Shown: positions 30,237 through 39,215, counted from the first letter of the stretch. The stretch is DNA of 64,000 bases from Brevundimonas sp. A19_0 (GCF_017744255.1 NZ_JAGHQP010000001.1:310001-374000); one strand, 5' to 3'. The notes: a model not told the origin generated them from the sequence alone. Translations and numbers: made by a program.

Positions 30237-31033
30237 AAGCCCAGACCCAGCAGGATCATCCCGGCCACGCCGACCCCGATCCGCCACCAGGCGAAGGGCG
30301 CAAAGCCGTGCCGGGAGACGAAGTCGAGCAGCAGCTTGACCACCGCCAGCGCGGTGAGGAAGGCCGTGATGAAGCCGATGGCGATCAGGCCGGCATCGCT
30401 GAAGTCGAGGCGCTCCCAGTTCTGCAGCAGGTCATAGGCGACCGCCGCCCCCATGGTCGGCAGGGCGAGGAAGAAGCTGAACTCGGCCGCCGAGCGCTTG
30501 TCCGTGCCCAGCAGCAGGCCGCCGGCGATAGTGGCCCCCGACCGCGACACACCCGGGATCATGGCCAGGCACTGGAACAGGCCGATCAAAAGATAGACGC
30601 GCAGGGGATACTGGTCGGCCTGCAGATAGACGGGCACCTTCTTCATCCGGTCGAGCAGCAGCAGCAGGACCCCGCCAACGATCAGCGCCACGCAGATCAC
30701 CATGGGCGTCTCGAACAGCACCAGTTTGATGAAGTCATAGGCGAAGACGCCGATGACCACGGCCGGGGCGAAGGCGACCAGCAGGCCGATCAGGAAGCGG
30801 CGGGCCTCGACCTCGAACGGCCAGCGCGTCGCCAGCGTCCACAGACGTTTGAAATAGACGCTGATGATGGCCAGCAGGGCGCCCAGCTGGATGACGATCT
30901 CGAAGGTCTTGCCGGTGCTTTCGAAGCCGAGGAAGTGGCCCAGCAGAAGCAGGTGGCCGGTAGAGGAGACGGGGATGAACTCGGTCAGGCCCTCGATCAG
31001 GCCCAGGATGATCGCCAGCAGCCAGTCGGCCAT
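30233..31033 (-). CDS. uppP: Undecaprenyl-diphosphate phosphatase
   Basis: UppP/BacA (266 aa) recycles undecaprenyl pyrophosphate to the monophosphate carrier for peptidoglycan and O-antigen synthesis. The motifs [17 protein letters not shown] and [10 protein letters not shown] are diagnostic, and about eight hydrophobic helices are visible. It ends in a 4-bp convergent overlap with the NDUFA9-like gene. Confidence 0.97.
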   Translation of the reverse strand: MADWLLAIILGLIEGLTEFIPVSSTGHLLLLGHFLGFESTGKTFEIVIQLGALLAIISVYFKRLWTLATRWPFEVEARRFLIGLLVAFAPAVVIGVFAYDFIKLVLFETPMVICVALIVGGVLLLLLDRMKKVPVYLQADQYPLRVYLLIGLFQCLAMIPGVSRSGATIAGGLLLGTDKRSAAEFSFFLALPTMGAAVAYDLLQNWERLDFSDAGLIAIGFITAFLTALAVVKLLLDFVSRHGFAPFAWWRIGVGVAGMILLGLGF

Positions 31034-31072
31034 GAGGTCCCCTTGTTCGCATGCGCGGTCGGCGGGCGCGGA

Positions 31073-32269
31073 TCAGTTGGCCCCCGGCGTCGGCCCCACA
31101 TAGCGTAGTCGGGTGCGAATAGGCGAGCCACCAATCGCCTGATCCAGCGCATGACCGATCAGGCCCACGACGCGGGCCAGCAACAACAGGTCGACGGCCC
31201 CGTCCCGCGGCAGGTCCAGACGCCGGGCCAGCAGGGCCAGCGCCAGCGGCAGGCCCGGCACCAGACCGGTTTGCGCCTCGCCTTCGCGCCAGATGGAGTC
31301 CAGATCGGCGGGCAGGCACGCGGCCTCGATCAGGGCGCGGGCGCGGGCTTCGTCCGTCTCCGGAGAGGCCGGGTCGATGAAGCCGGGCAGGTCGCCGCTC
31401 GCCGCGAAGGTGGCGGCGATCGTCCCGGCCGGATCCCGACGCGCCTGCACCACCCAGGTGGAGGCGGACTGGGTGCGGGCCATGACCGGCGATCCCATCA
31501 GGGCGGTCAGGCCTGCCAGGGCCGCCCCGGCCAGCGGCGCACCCGCCTGGGCCGTCGCGCGCGTCGCCAGCATCGGCGGGCGGGCCAAATCATCCGCACA
31601 CAGAACCAGAGCCCGGCGCACCAGATCGGCGTCGCGCTCGATCATCTTCCAGCCGCGGGCCAGACGCTGGTGGAACAGCAGGCGGGGGCCCGAGCCGGCC
31701 GCCGCATCAATGACCTCATTGAGGATTTCGGCGGCTTCGGTGCGCAGGCTGGCGGCATCGCGCCCGGTCAGGGCCGGGTCCTCGGCCGCGCGCCGGGCCA
31801 GACAGGCAAAGGTGCGCAGCCGAATGGAGGCGCCGGTGACCGCATCCACGCGCGGCTTCAGCCCCATCAGCGGCTGGGGCGAGCGCAGGCCCCACAGGCG
31901 TCGGGCGACATCCTCGAGCGTGGCCTGGGCCGACAGCTGGGCCACGTCGAGGCCGGAATAGCAAAGGCGTCCGTCGATGCGGGTGGACAGGGTCGAGAAG
32001 ATTTCCGCCTCGCCGCGACCGGCCGCGCCCCGGGTCAGGGCCGTCGGGGTCGTGTCGCGGTCGCCGGCGCCGAGGCGGGCGATGTCGCTTTCGGCATAGA
32101 GGCTGCGGCGGGGATCGGCGGGGTCCGGGCGGGCCGCGATCCGGCCCCGGCTGACATAGGCATAGAGCGTCTGGGTCTTGACCCCCAGACGCCGCAGCGC
32201 CTCGGCGCGCCCGATCCAGCCGTGTTCTGCGTCCATGCCCGCCCCGTGCAGAAACTCCGAGTTGTTCAA
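31073..32269 (-). CDS. Citrate-synthase-fold protein with N-terminal MerR-like HTH, active site not conserved
   Basis: The 398-aa protein starts with a MerR-type DNA-binding helix (about 16-66: WIGRAEALRRLGVKTQTLYAYVSRGRIAA), then a citrate synthase domain (about 87-398) ending IRTRLRYVGP. The three catalytic places appear changed: ADHELN-type reads ADDLARPP, HGGA is absent after LTALMGSP, and the GFGHPLYP His reads GFIDP. The PNVDF-type Asp block reads VPGLPL. It may therefore be a citrate- or acyl-CoA-sensing regulator rather than an enzyme. It is divergent from a CDF-like gene with 93 bp between. The HTH-citrate-synthase fusion is known; this loss of residues is the odd part. Confidence 0.8.
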   Translation of the reverse strand: MNNSEFLHGAGMDAEHGWIGRAEALRRLGVKTQTLYAYVSRGRIAARPDPADPRRSLYAESDIARLGAGDRDTTPTALTRGAAGRGEAEIFSTLSTRIDGRLCYSGLDVAQLSAQATLEDVARRLWGLRSPQPLMGLKPRVDAVTGASIRLRTFACLARRAAEDPALTGRDAASLRTEAAEILNEVIDAAAGSGPRLLFHQRLARGWKMIERDADLVRRALVLCADDLARPPMLATRATAQAGAPLAGAALAGLTALMGSPVMARTQSASTWVVQARRDPAGTIAATFAASGDLPGFIDPASPETDEARARALIEAACLPADLDSIWREGEAQTGLVPGLPLALALLARRLDLPRDGAVDLLLLARVVGLIGHALDQAIGGSPIRTRLRYVGPTPGAN

Positions 32270-32362
32270 TCAAGCGCCGATATGGGACGATTTCATGACA
32301 CGCCGGTCGATGGACCGATCGGGGCCATTGGCAAGAGCGCCGGGATCAGCGACAAGCCCGGC

Positions 32363-33028
32363 ATGACCCCGCCCCCTCCTCCGTCCGTTTCCGGTCCTGC
32401 GACGACGCCGGCCGCGCGCTGGGCCGTCTGGGGACTGATCATGGGCATAGTCGCGCTCAAGGTGTTTGCCGCGCGGGCCTCGGGCTCGGTGGGGGCACTG
32501 ACGGCCCTGACCGACAGTCTGATCGATCTGATGGCGCTGGCCCTGATCGCCGGGGCCGGGCGCTCCCGGACGCTGGAGGGCGAGGCCGGGCTGCGCCGCA
32601 TCAAGGGCAGTATGGCGGTGGCGGCCGGTGTCTTCATGGGCCTGATCTGCCTGTGGCGGATCGGCCATCCGCAGGGGCTGTCCGGCGGACTGTGGGCGCC
32701 GACGGCGGCGCTGGGGGTGCTGGGCCTGACCCTGGTGCTGGCCCGCCTGCGGGCGCGGGAGGTGGCCGACGGCGCGCCGGAGACGCGCGGCGCCGCCCGG
32801 GACCAGTCGATCGCCGAGACGGCGGCCGCGGGTGTGCTGTTGCTGGGGCTGGTGGCCGGCGTGCTGCTGGGCGTACCCGCCCTCGATGCCGCCGCAGGAC
32901 TGATTCTGGCGATCTGGATGGGCTGGGGCGGATGGGCCCTGATCCGCACCGCCTCGGGGCACGAGGCCGGGGTGGGGCCGGCGCTGACCCCCGGCATGCC
33001 TCCGGCACGGCGTGGTCCCTGGGGCTGA
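32363..33028 (+). CDS. Cation-diffusion-facilitator-like membrane protein, degenerate
   Basis: The 221-aa product has about five hydrophobic helices. WAVWGLIMGIVALKVFAARASGSVGALTALTDSLIDLM resembles CDF TM1-TM2 with a DxxxD, but the TM5 HxxxD-like motif reads RDQSIAE and the C-terminal cytoplasmic domain of CDF exporters is missing. So it is either a truncated relative that lost transport or a distinct family. The start at 32363 is a choice; an ATG at 32282 is also in frame and neither has a good Shine-Dalgarno. It is divergent from the HTH-citrate-synthase gene. Confidence 0.6.
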   Translation: MTPPPPPSVSGPATTPAARWAVWGLIMGIVALKVFAARASGSVGALTALTDSLIDLMALALIAGAGRSRTLEGEAGLRRIKGSMAVAAGVFMGLICLWRIGHPQGLSGGLWAPTAALGVLGLTLVLARLRAREVADGAPETRGAARDQSIAETAAAGVLLLGLVAGVLLGVPALDAAAGLILAIWMGWGGWALIRTASGHEAGVGPALTPGMPPARRGPWG

Positions 33029-33078
33029 ACCGCTTGCGGTAAACGCGCGCTTAACGACCGCTGGGGCATGGAGGCCCT

Positions 33079-33750
33079 ATGGCCGAGTCCGTCCTGTATC
33101 ATTTCGCCTTCGATCCGGGATCGCGGTGCGCGCGTCTGGCGCTGGGCGAGGCAAAGATCGCCGTGCGCGAGACCCCGGTAAAGCCGTGGGAGGACGACTG
33201 TCCGCTGCATGGTCTCAACCCCTCGGGCATGCCGCCGGTGCTGAAGGTCGATGATCTGGTGCTGTGCGAGAGCGCGGCCATCCTCGGCTGGGTCGACGAC
33301 CAGACCGAGGGCAAGCTGCTGTTCACGCGGGATGCGGCCGAACGGGCCGAGACGCGTCGCCTGACCGGCTGGTTCGAGCGAAAGTTCACCGATGAGGTCC
33401 AGGCCATCCTGCTGCACGAGCGGATGGAAAAGCCGCTGCTGCGACTGGGCCCGCCCGAGGCGCGGGCGCTGCGGGCCGGGCGGGAGACGCTGAAGGCCCA
33501 TCTGGTCGAGCTGGAGGCCCTGTGTCAGGCCCGCGACTGGCTGGCGGGGCGCCGACTGGGCCAGGCCGATCTGGTCGCCGCAGCGCATCTGTCAGTGCTG
33601 GACTATTTCGGCGAAATCGCCTGGGCGACCTGGCCGGGGCTGAAGGACTGGTACATGCGGATGAAGTGCCGGCCGTGCTTCCGGCCGCTGCTGTCCGATC
33701 GCCTGCCGGGACAGCCGCCGGTCGCCCACTACGACGACCTCGACTTCTAG
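33079..33750 (+). CDS. Glutathione S-transferase family protein
   Basis: A 223-aa protein with an N-terminal thioredoxin-like domain (VLYHFAFDPGSRCARLALGEAKI, with the cis-Pro at PPVLKVDDLVLCES) and an all-helical C-terminal domain, standard GST length. The GSH-binding segment DDLVLCESAAIL is clear. It is preceded by GGAGG. Substrate unknown; queG follows 25 bp downstream. Confidence 0.9.
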   Translation: MAESVLYHFAFDPGSRCARLALGEAKIAVRETPVKPWEDDCPLHGLNPSGMPPVLKVDDLVLCESAAILGWVDDQTEGKLLFTRDAAERAETRRLTGWFERKFTDEVQAILLHERMEKPLLRLGPPEARALRAGRETLKAHLVELEALCQARDWLAGRRLGQADLVAAAHLSVLDYFGEIAWATWPGLKDWYMRMKCRPCFRPLLSDRLPGQPPVAHYDDLDF

Positions 33751-33775
33751 AGCCATTCACGGCAAGGCGGGGGCC

Positions 33776-34828
33776 ATGGCCGCCCGATCCGACACCCTGG
33801 TCGAGGAGATCCGCGCCCGCGCCTCGGCGCTGGGGTTCGATGCCTGCCGACTGGCCCCGGCGGACGCGCCGTGGGAGGCCGGAGACCGGCTGGCCCGCTT
33901 CGTCGAGGCCGGTCGCCACGGCGAGATGGGCTGGATGGAGACGACGCTGGAGCGCCGCCGGCACCCTACCGGCATGTGGGACCAGGCGCGGACCGCCATC
34001 GTGCTGGGCCTCAACTATGGGCCCGACCATAATCCCCTGATCGAGATGGAGGACGGGTCGCGGGGTTATATCTCGGTCTATGCGCGCGGTGACGACTATC
34101 ACGAGCTGATCAAGGGGCGGCTGAAGACCCTGGCCGGCTATGTGGCGGCGCAGACCGGCGAGGACGTGAAGGTGTTCGTGGACACCGCCCCCCTGATGGA
34201 AAAGCCGCTGGCCCAGCGCGCGGGTCTGGGCTGGCAGGGCAAGCACACCAATCTGCTGTCACGCCAGCACGGCAACTGGCTGTTCCTGGGGGTGATCCTG
34301 TCGGCGGCCGAACTGCCGGTCGATGAGGCCGAGGGCGAGCACTGCGGTACCTGCACCGCCTGCCTGGATGCCTGTCCGACGCAGGCCTTTCCCGCGCCCT
34401 TCCAGCTGGATGCCCGGCGGTGCCTGTCCTACCTGACCATCGAGTTCGCCGGGCCCTGGCCGGAGGAATTCCGGGAGGCGACCGGCAGCCGCATCTATGG
34501 CTGTGACGACTGTCTGGCCGTGTGTCCGTGGAACAAGTTCGCCCGGGCCTCGAACGAGGCCCGGCTGGCGGCGCGGGACGAGGCGGTCGCGCCGCCGCTG
34601 GCCGAGCTGGCGGCCCTGGACGACGCGACGTTCCGCGCGCGCTTTCGCAAGAGCCCGGTCAAGCGGATCGGGCGCGACCGGTTCGTCCGTAATGTGCTTT
34701 ACGCCATCGGCAACAGCGGCGATCCGGAGCTGCTGCCCGTGGCCCGCGACCTTGCCTCGGACCCGGACCCGGTGGTTGCGGACGCCGCCCGCTGGGCGGT
34801 AGGGCGTCTGTCGCCAGACGCGCCCTGA
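33776..34828 (+). CDS. queG: Epoxyqueuosine reductase
   Basis: QueG (350 aa) reduces epoxyqueuosine to queuosine in the wobble base of Asn, Asp, His and Tyr tRNAs, using cobalamin and two 4Fe-4S clusters. Cluster ligands are visible as HCGTCTACLDACP and CDDCLAVCPWN, plus a C-terminal HEAT-like helix pair. Cysteine spacing matches the family, and length is typical. Confidence 0.96.
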   Translation: MAARSDTLVEEIRARASALGFDACRLAPADAPWEAGDRLARFVEAGRHGEMGWMETTLERRRHPTGMWDQARTAIVLGLNYGPDHNPLIEMEDGSRGYISVYARGDDYHELIKGRLKTLAGYVAAQTGEDVKVFVDTAPLMEKPLAQRAGLGWQGKHTNLLSRQHGNWLFLGVILSAAELPVDEAEGEHCGTCTACLDACPTQAFPAPFQLDARRCLSYLTIEFAGPWPEEFREATGSRIYGCDDCLAVCPWNKFARASNEARLAARDEAVAPPLAELAALDDATFRARFRKSPVKRIGRDRFVRNVLYAIGNSGDPELLPVARDLASDPDPVVADAARWAVGRLSPDAP

Positions 34829-35359
34829 TCAGCCGTTGGCTTCGCCCACACCGCGGTGACCACCCGGCGCCGGGGCGACGGCCAGCATCTTGACCCGGAA
34901 GACCAGGACAGAGTTCGGCGGGATGCCGGGGCGGCCTTCCTCGCCATAGCCGAGCTCGGGCGGGACATAGAGCATCCACTCGTCGCCCGGACGCATCATC
35001 TGCAGGGCCTCGATCCAGCCGGGGACCAGATTCTGGGGCGACATGACGACCGGCATGCCGCGTTCGAACGAGCTGTCGAACACATCGCCATTGGTCAGGC
35101 TGCCCTCATATTCGAGGCGAATAAGGTCATTGGAGTCGGGCTGGACGCCGTCGGCCGGACCGGACTGGAGCACCTTGTACTGCAGGCCGCTCTCGGTCGT
35201 TTTCACGCCCTCGGCCCGTGCATTCGATTTCAAGAAATAGGCGGCGGCCTCGGCCCGCGCCTCGGCATCCGCCGAAGCGTCGGCATTCCCGTTGCCGCAC
35301 GCGGCGACCGCCAGAAGGGCGGCGGCCAGCGCCCCGACCCTAACCCATGCGAAGTTCAT
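34829..35359 (-). CDS. FKBP-type peptidyl-prolyl isomerase, lipoprotein
   Basis: The 176-aa protein has a lipobox (LLAVAAC) after a hydrophobic leader, then an FKBP core: LIRLEYEGSLTNGDVFDSSFERGMP, VPGWIEALQMM, YVPPELGYG and IPPNSVLVFRVKML. It should fold periplasmic proteins by prolyl isomerisation. Its start lies 20 bp inside the 3' end of the ilvA gene, so the two are overlapping and probably translated from the same transcript. Confidence 0.93.
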   Translation of the reverse strand: MNFAWVRVGALAAALLAVAACGNGNADASADAEARAEAAAYFLKSNARAEGVKTTESGLQYKVLQSGPADGVQPDSNDLIRLEYEGSLTNGDVFDSSFERGMPVVMSPQNLVPGWIEALQMMRPGDEWMLYVPPELGYGEEGRPGIPPNSVLVFRVKMLAVAPAPGGHRGVGEANG

Positions 35360-36542
35360 AACCCTTGTCCTTCAAAGCGCTGGCGATGTCATCGGCATGC
35401 GCCGAGTCGCGGGTTTCCACCATGATGTCGAACTCGGCCCCCTTGGCCGGCACGTCGAGCGCCAGACGGTTGTGGACCACGTCGATGATATTGCCGCCCA
35501 GACCCCCGATCACCGCCGCCATGGCCGACAGCATGCCGGGGCGGTCGTCGCCAAGGATGCGATAGACGATCAGGCGCCGCTCGCGGACCATTTCGCGGTT
35601 CAGGACCACGGCCAGCATCCGCGCGTCGATATTGCCCCCGCACAGCACCAGACCGACCTTGCGGCCCTTGAAGCGGTCCGGATTGGCCAGCAGGGCGGCG
35701 AGGCCCCCCGCGCCCGCGCCCTCGGCCACGGTCTTTTCCAGTGTCGCATAGAAGGCGACGGCCTTCTCGAACTCGGCCTCCTGACAGACGAAGACCTCCT
35801 TCACCCGCGGATCAGCCAGGGCGAAGGGGATGTCGCCGACGGCCTTGATGGCGATGCCCTCGGCAATGGTGGCCCCGCCGCACTTCGGGGTCTCGCCGCG
35901 CCGACGGGCGGTGAAGGACGGGTACATGGCCGCCTCGACGCCATGGACCTGAAGCTCGGGCCGGATCGCCTCGGCCGCGATCGAACAGCCGGCGATCAGG
36001 CCACCGCCGCCGATCGGGATGATCATCTCCTCGAGGTCCGGCGCGTCCTCGAGGAACTCCATGGCGCAGACGCCCTGTCCGGCGACGATGCCCTCATCGT
36101 CGAAGGCCGAGATGAAAACGAAGCCTTCCTCGTCGCGTAGCCGGTGGGCCTCGGCGGTCGAGCCGGTGAAGTCGGCCCCCTCGATCACCACGCGGGCGCC
36201 GTGGCGCCGGGTGCCGTCGATCTTCACGAAGGGCGTGCCTTCGGGCACGACGATGGTCACGGGGATGCCCAGCCGGCCCCCGTGGTAGGCCAGCGCCTGG
36301 GCATGGTTTCCGGCCGAGGCGGCGACGACGCCGCGCTTCCGCTCATCCGCATCCAGCAGCATCAGCCGGTTGAGCGCCCCGCGCTCCTTGAAGCTGCCGG
36401 TGAAGTGCAGATTGTCGAACTTGACCCAGACCTCGGCCCCGGTCAGCTCGGACAGGCGCCTGGAGTGCCGCGTGGGGGTGTGGTCGACCTGGCCGCGGAT
36501 CCGGTCGCGGGCGGCCTCGATATCCTGAAAGGTGACGGTCAT
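35340..36542 (-). CDS. ilvA: Threonine ammonia-lyase, ACT-domain containing
   Basis: The 400-aa PLP enzyme deaminates threonine to 2-oxobutanoate. The Schiff-base Lys is in FTGSFKERGALN, with the Gly-rich phosphate loop PIGGGGLIAG. The C-terminal about 80 residues form one ACT domain (RILGDDRPGMLSAMAAVIGG). One rather than two ACT domains and 400 aa match the type used for isoleucine synthesis or threonine catabolism in alphaproteobacteria. It is divergent from a lipoprotein gene, 173 bp away. Confidence 0.93.
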   Translation of the reverse strand: MTVTFQDIEAARDRIRGQVDHTPTRHSRRLSELTGAEVWVKFDNLHFTGSFKERGALNRLMLLDADERKRGVVAASAGNHAQALAYHGGRLGIPVTIVVPEGTPFVKIDGTRRHGARVVIEGADFTGSTAEAHRLRDEEGFVFISAFDDEGIVAGQGVCAMEFLEDAPDLEEMIIPIGGGGLIAGCSIAAEAIRPELQVHGVEAAMYPSFTARRRGETPKCGGATIAEGIAIKAVGDIPFALADPRVKEVFVCQEAEFEKAVAFYATLEKTVAEGAGAGGLAALLANPDRFKGRKVGLVLCGGNIDARMLAVVLNREMVRERRLIVYRILGDDRPGMLSAMAAVIGGLGGNIIDVVHNRLALDVPAKGAEFDIMVETRDSAHADDIASALKDKGYELRMG

Positions 36543-36715
36543 CCGTGGTTTGCCCCTGACGCTCCGGCCGCTTGGATCGCGGTCTTGTGTCGCCGCTTTT
36601 GGACCAGAGGCCGGGCGCCCGCAACCTTGACCTTGGGGCGTGCGTTAGGCGTCATGGCAGTGACGCCGATCCGGTCGTATGATCGATCGCCCGAGCCTGG
36701 AAGGAAGACTTGAGA

Positions 36716-37237
36716 ATGCCCCTGTCGATGCGCCCCACCGCCCTCGCCCTGTCCGTTGCTGCCCTGGCCGCAACGGCAGCCTGCGCGCCCACCATGGGCC
36801 CGACGCCCGGGCCGGTCACCGAATCGACCGCGTTCAATGCCGCCGACTTCGCCTGGTCGGCCGGAAACGGCACCGCCGGCGTCGATGGCCGCATCACCTA
36901 TGCCCAGAACGGCACCCGCTACACTTGCACCGGCTCGGTCGCCCTGACGCCGGTCACCCCCTACACCCGCGCCCGCTTCCGCAATCTGTACGGCTCGACC
37001 GAGCGCGCGGCCCTGCCGGAATCGGTGGTCCGTGCCCGGACCGTGGCCGACCCGAATGCCGACTACCGGTCCTATGTCCGGTCCTCGACCTGCAGCGACA
37101 ACCGCTTCCAGTTCAGCGCCCTGCCCGCCGGGGAGTGGTTCATCATTGCCCCGGTCAGCGCCGGCGGCGAGGAGCGCGTGGTCATGATGCAGCGTGTCCG
37201 TACCCGTGCCGGCGCGCGCGTGGACGTCACCCTCTAG
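36716..37237 (+). CDS. Lipoprotein of unknown function, 173 aa
   Basis: The start is taken at the ATG at 36716, ten bases after GGAAGGA; a TTG six bases earlier is less likely. A lipobox (LAATAAC) gives an anchored mature protein of about 150 residues with a beta-rich look (TYAQNGTRYTCTGSVALTPVTP) and two Cys that may bond. The end, ERVVMMQRVRTRAGARVDVTL, is amphipathic. It sits just upstream of the BA14K-type gene, 15 bp apart. Function unknown. Confidence 0.75.
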   Translation: MPLSMRPTALALSVAALAATAACAPTMGPTPGPVTESTAFNAADFAWSAGNGTAGVDGRITYAQNGTRYTCTGSVALTPVTPYTRARFRNLYGSTERAALPESVVRARTVADPNADYRSYVRSSTCSDNRFQFSALPAGEWFIIAPVSAGGEERVVMMQRVRTRAGARVDVTL

Positions 37238-37252
37238 CGAATGGAGCCCGCC

Positions 37253-37930
37253 ATGGCCGGCCTGTCGAAATTCCCGGGAATGCTGGTCGCCGCGGGCGCC
37301 CTCGTCGCCCTGTCGGCTCCGGCCGCCATGGCCCAGAGCAGCTATTACGACGGCTATGGCTATCAGACGCCCTATGGCTATCAGGACAGCTATGGGCGGG
37401 ACCGCTACGACCGCGACTCGTCCTACCGCTACGAGCGGCGCTACCGCTCGGACACGACCCGGTACAGCTCGGACTGGAGCGTGGCGGCCCAGCGCGACCG
37501 GCCGGGCGACTATCGATGCGATGCCTTCTGGGACGCCAACCGCAGCGACTGCGACGCGCGGTGGCGCGACCAGCGGGGGCGCAGCTCCTATGGCAGCTAT
37601 GACCGGCGCGATCATCGCCGGTATGACGACGGCTATGGCTATGGCTACGGCTACGGCTACAATTACGGCTATGGCTACGGCTATGCGGGTCCGCAGCCCT
37701 ATTACGGGTCGGAGCACCGGTCGTACCGAGGCCGCTACGACTCCCGCGACACCACCACCTATTACGGCGCCTATGGCCGGCCCGACGTGGTCTATGGCGG
37801 GGGAGGACCGGCCTATGGCCAGGGGCGCGATCCGCGCCGGATCGACTGGTGCAGCCGGACCTACCGGTCCTATGATCCGCGCAGCGGCTACTACCGCGCC
37901 TACTCCGGGCGCCTGGTCTACTGCGGCTGA
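37253..37930 (+). CDS. BA14K-family secreted protein with Tyr-Gly-rich repeat
   Basis: Start at 37253 has GGAG six bases upstream; an ATG at 37241 is in frame too. After a signal peptide (ends PAAMAQ), the 225-aa protein has a Tyr/Arg/Asp-rich region with a GYGYGYGY run at about 125-147, then a C-terminal BA14K-like block (DWCSRTYRSYDPRSGYYRAYSG) with two Cys. BA14K proteins are secreted and their role is unsettled. The Tyr-Gly-rich middle is low complexity and may be adhesive or disordered; that is inference. Confidence 0.8.
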   Translation: MAGLSKFPGMLVAAGALVALSAPAAMAQSSYYDGYGYQTPYGYQDSYGRDRYDRDSSYRYERRYRSDTTRYSSDWSVAAQRDRPGDYRCDAFWDANRSDCDARWRDQRGRSSYGSYDRRDHRRYDDGYGYGYGYGYNYGYGYGYAGPQPYYGSEHRSYRGRYDSRDTTTYYGAYGRPDVVYGGGGPAYGQGRDPRRIDWCSRTYRSYDPRSGYYRAYSGRLVYCG

Positions 37931-38031
37931 TCCCGAGATAAACCGCCGTTCGCCATCCTTTGGCCCCAGCCGACAGGTCTGTGGGCCCTGGTACCCGTCC
38001 GGGTGCCTGGTTCGGTCAGGGGAGCGCGTTC

Positions 38032-38226
38032 ATGTCCCGACACAATATCACCGGTTCGGAAGCCTTTGACCGGCGCCCGTTCGTGATCGTCCGCTCGGTG
38101 CCGAGCGGCGGACTGCGGCGCAGGCGCGCGCGCATGGCCCTGGCCTTTGTGCTGGGCATTATCGTGGCCCTCGCTGCGGTCACCGTAGCGCTGCTGATGG
38201 TCTTCATGCCGCCGCCGATGGTCTGA
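38032..38226 (+). CDS. Small single-pass membrane protein, 64 aa
   Basis: The ATG at 38032 follows AGGGGAG by eight bases. The 64-residue product has an N-terminal segment with an arginine-rich patch (LRRRRARM) and one hydrophobic helix of about 22 residues (ALAFVLGIIVALAAVTVALL), giving an inner-membrane protein with its basic N-terminus likely inside. No family recognised. It is convergent with the acetyltransferase gene, 6 bp apart. Confidence 0.65.
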   Translation: MSRHNITGSEAFDRRPFVIVRSVPSGGLRRRRARMALAFVLGIIVALAAVTVALLMVFMPPPMV

Positions 38227-38232
38227 CGGGCG

Positions 38233-38766
38233 TCAGGCCAGCCAGACCATCCGCCGCGTCTCAACCGGACCGCCCCGCGCGCGACTGAGGCCGGGACGAA
38301 CCTCGCCCGTGTACAGAAAGCCCGCCTTTTCCAGCACCCGGCCCGACGCCGGATTGTCGACGAAGTGACCCGCGACCAGCGCCCGCTTGCGCCAGCGGCT
38401 GCGCGCCCAGCTGAGCGCGCCCTGCAGGGCCTCGGTGGCGTAGCCCCGCCCCCAGAAGGGCCGACCGATCCAGTAGCCCGTCTCGGGCACCGGATCCGCG
38501 TCATCGAACAGGCCGATCACGCCCACCGGGCCGTGGTCCTCATGCTCGATCAGGAAGGTGCTGCCCGTGCGCGGGTCCTGCGCGGCGACGCTCGCCACGA
38601 ACGCCTCGGCGTCCCGGGCCGTGTAGGGCGTGGGCATGCGCAGGGTCATGCGCGCGATGTCGGGGTCGTTCGCCAGGGCGACGAGGCGCGAGATGTCCTC
38701 GGGACGGGGCGCTCTCAGCGCCAGACGCCGCGTTTCTATGACGGGCTGGGGTTCGATTCCGCACAT
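38233..38766 (-). CDS. GNAT-family N-acetyltransferase, RimJ/RimL type
   Basis: A 177-aa protein from the ATG at 38766 (MCGIEPQPVIETRRLALRAP). The N-terminal ETRRLALRAPRPEDISRLVAL and the acetyl-CoA loop FWGRGYATEALQGALSWA followed by VDNPASGRVLEKAGF are the RimJ/RimL-like layout. It might acetylate a ribosomal protein or a small molecule; the substrate is not visible. It lies downstream of rpmA with a terminator between. Confidence 0.9.
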   Translation of the reverse strand: MCGIEPQPVIETRRLALRAPRPEDISRLVALANDPDIARMTLRMPTPYTARDAEAFVASVAAQDPRTGSTFLIEHEDHGPVGVIGLFDDADPVPETGYWIGRPFWGRGYATEALQGALSWARSRWRKRALVAGHFVDNPASGRVLEKAGFLYTGEVRPGLSRARGGPVETRRMVWLA

Positions 38767-38830
38767 GGCGAGGCCTCGGTCTTTCTGCCGCCCCCTTGAG
38801 AGGGCTCGGGCGGCACGAGGCGGGGAACGA

Positions 38831-38861
38831 AAACGGGGAGCCTGGTGATCCAGACTCCCCG
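38831..38861 (-). terminator. Terminator of the rplU-rpmA operon
   Basis: On the minus strand a 7-bp GC stem extended by a further 4 bp (arms 38834-38840 and 38855-38861, inner CTGG/CCAG) is followed by TTTTCG. It lies 66 bp after the rpmA stop. Confidence 0.65.
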
Positions 38862-38927
38862 CGGAATATTTCCCTTGGTCCGGATCGGCTGCTGGAGGAG
38901 CAACACGATCCGGGGTCGGGCGTCGTG

Positions 38928-39215
38928 TTACTCGGCGGCGGCGGCGACTGCCTGGTCGTCGTTGGCCGCAAGGACGGACACGTAACAACGGCCGCCGGCC
39001 TTGGTGGTGAACTTCACCGCGCCCTGGGTAAGGGCGAAGAGGGTGTGGTCACGGCCCATGCCCACGTTGTCGCCCGGGTGCCACTTGGTCCCGCGCTGAC
39101 GAATGATGATGTTGCCGGCCAGCACGCGCTCGCCGCCAAATTTCTTCACGCCGAGGCGTTTGGACTCGGAGTCGCGACCGTTACGCGACGAACCACCGGA
39201 CTTTTTGTGAGCCAT
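38928..39215 (-). CDS. rpmA: 50S ribosomal protein L27
   Basis: L27 (95 aa) lies near the peptidyl-transferase centre. The start [19 protein letters not shown] and the conserved [21 protein letters not shown] segment are diagnostic. The sequence ends in an Ala-rich tail of about eight residues. It follows rplU on the same strand, the usual order, with a REP-like palindrome in the 108-bp gap. Confidence 0.98.
   Translation of the reverse strand: MAHKKSGGSSRNGRDSESKRLGVKKFGGERVLAGNIIIRQRGTKWHPGDNVGMGRDHTLFALTQGAVKFTTKAGGRCYVSVLAANDDQAVAAAAE

Noticed and set aside
31073-32269. Functional citrate synthase
   Set aside because: Key His and Asp positions appear replaced, and the N-terminal HTH suggests a regulator, so I did not give the gltA symbol.
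37640-37690. Tandem GGCTAT/GGCTAC repeat as a mobile element or satellite
   Set aside because: It is the coding repeat for the GYGYGY run in the BA14K-type protein; in frame throughout.
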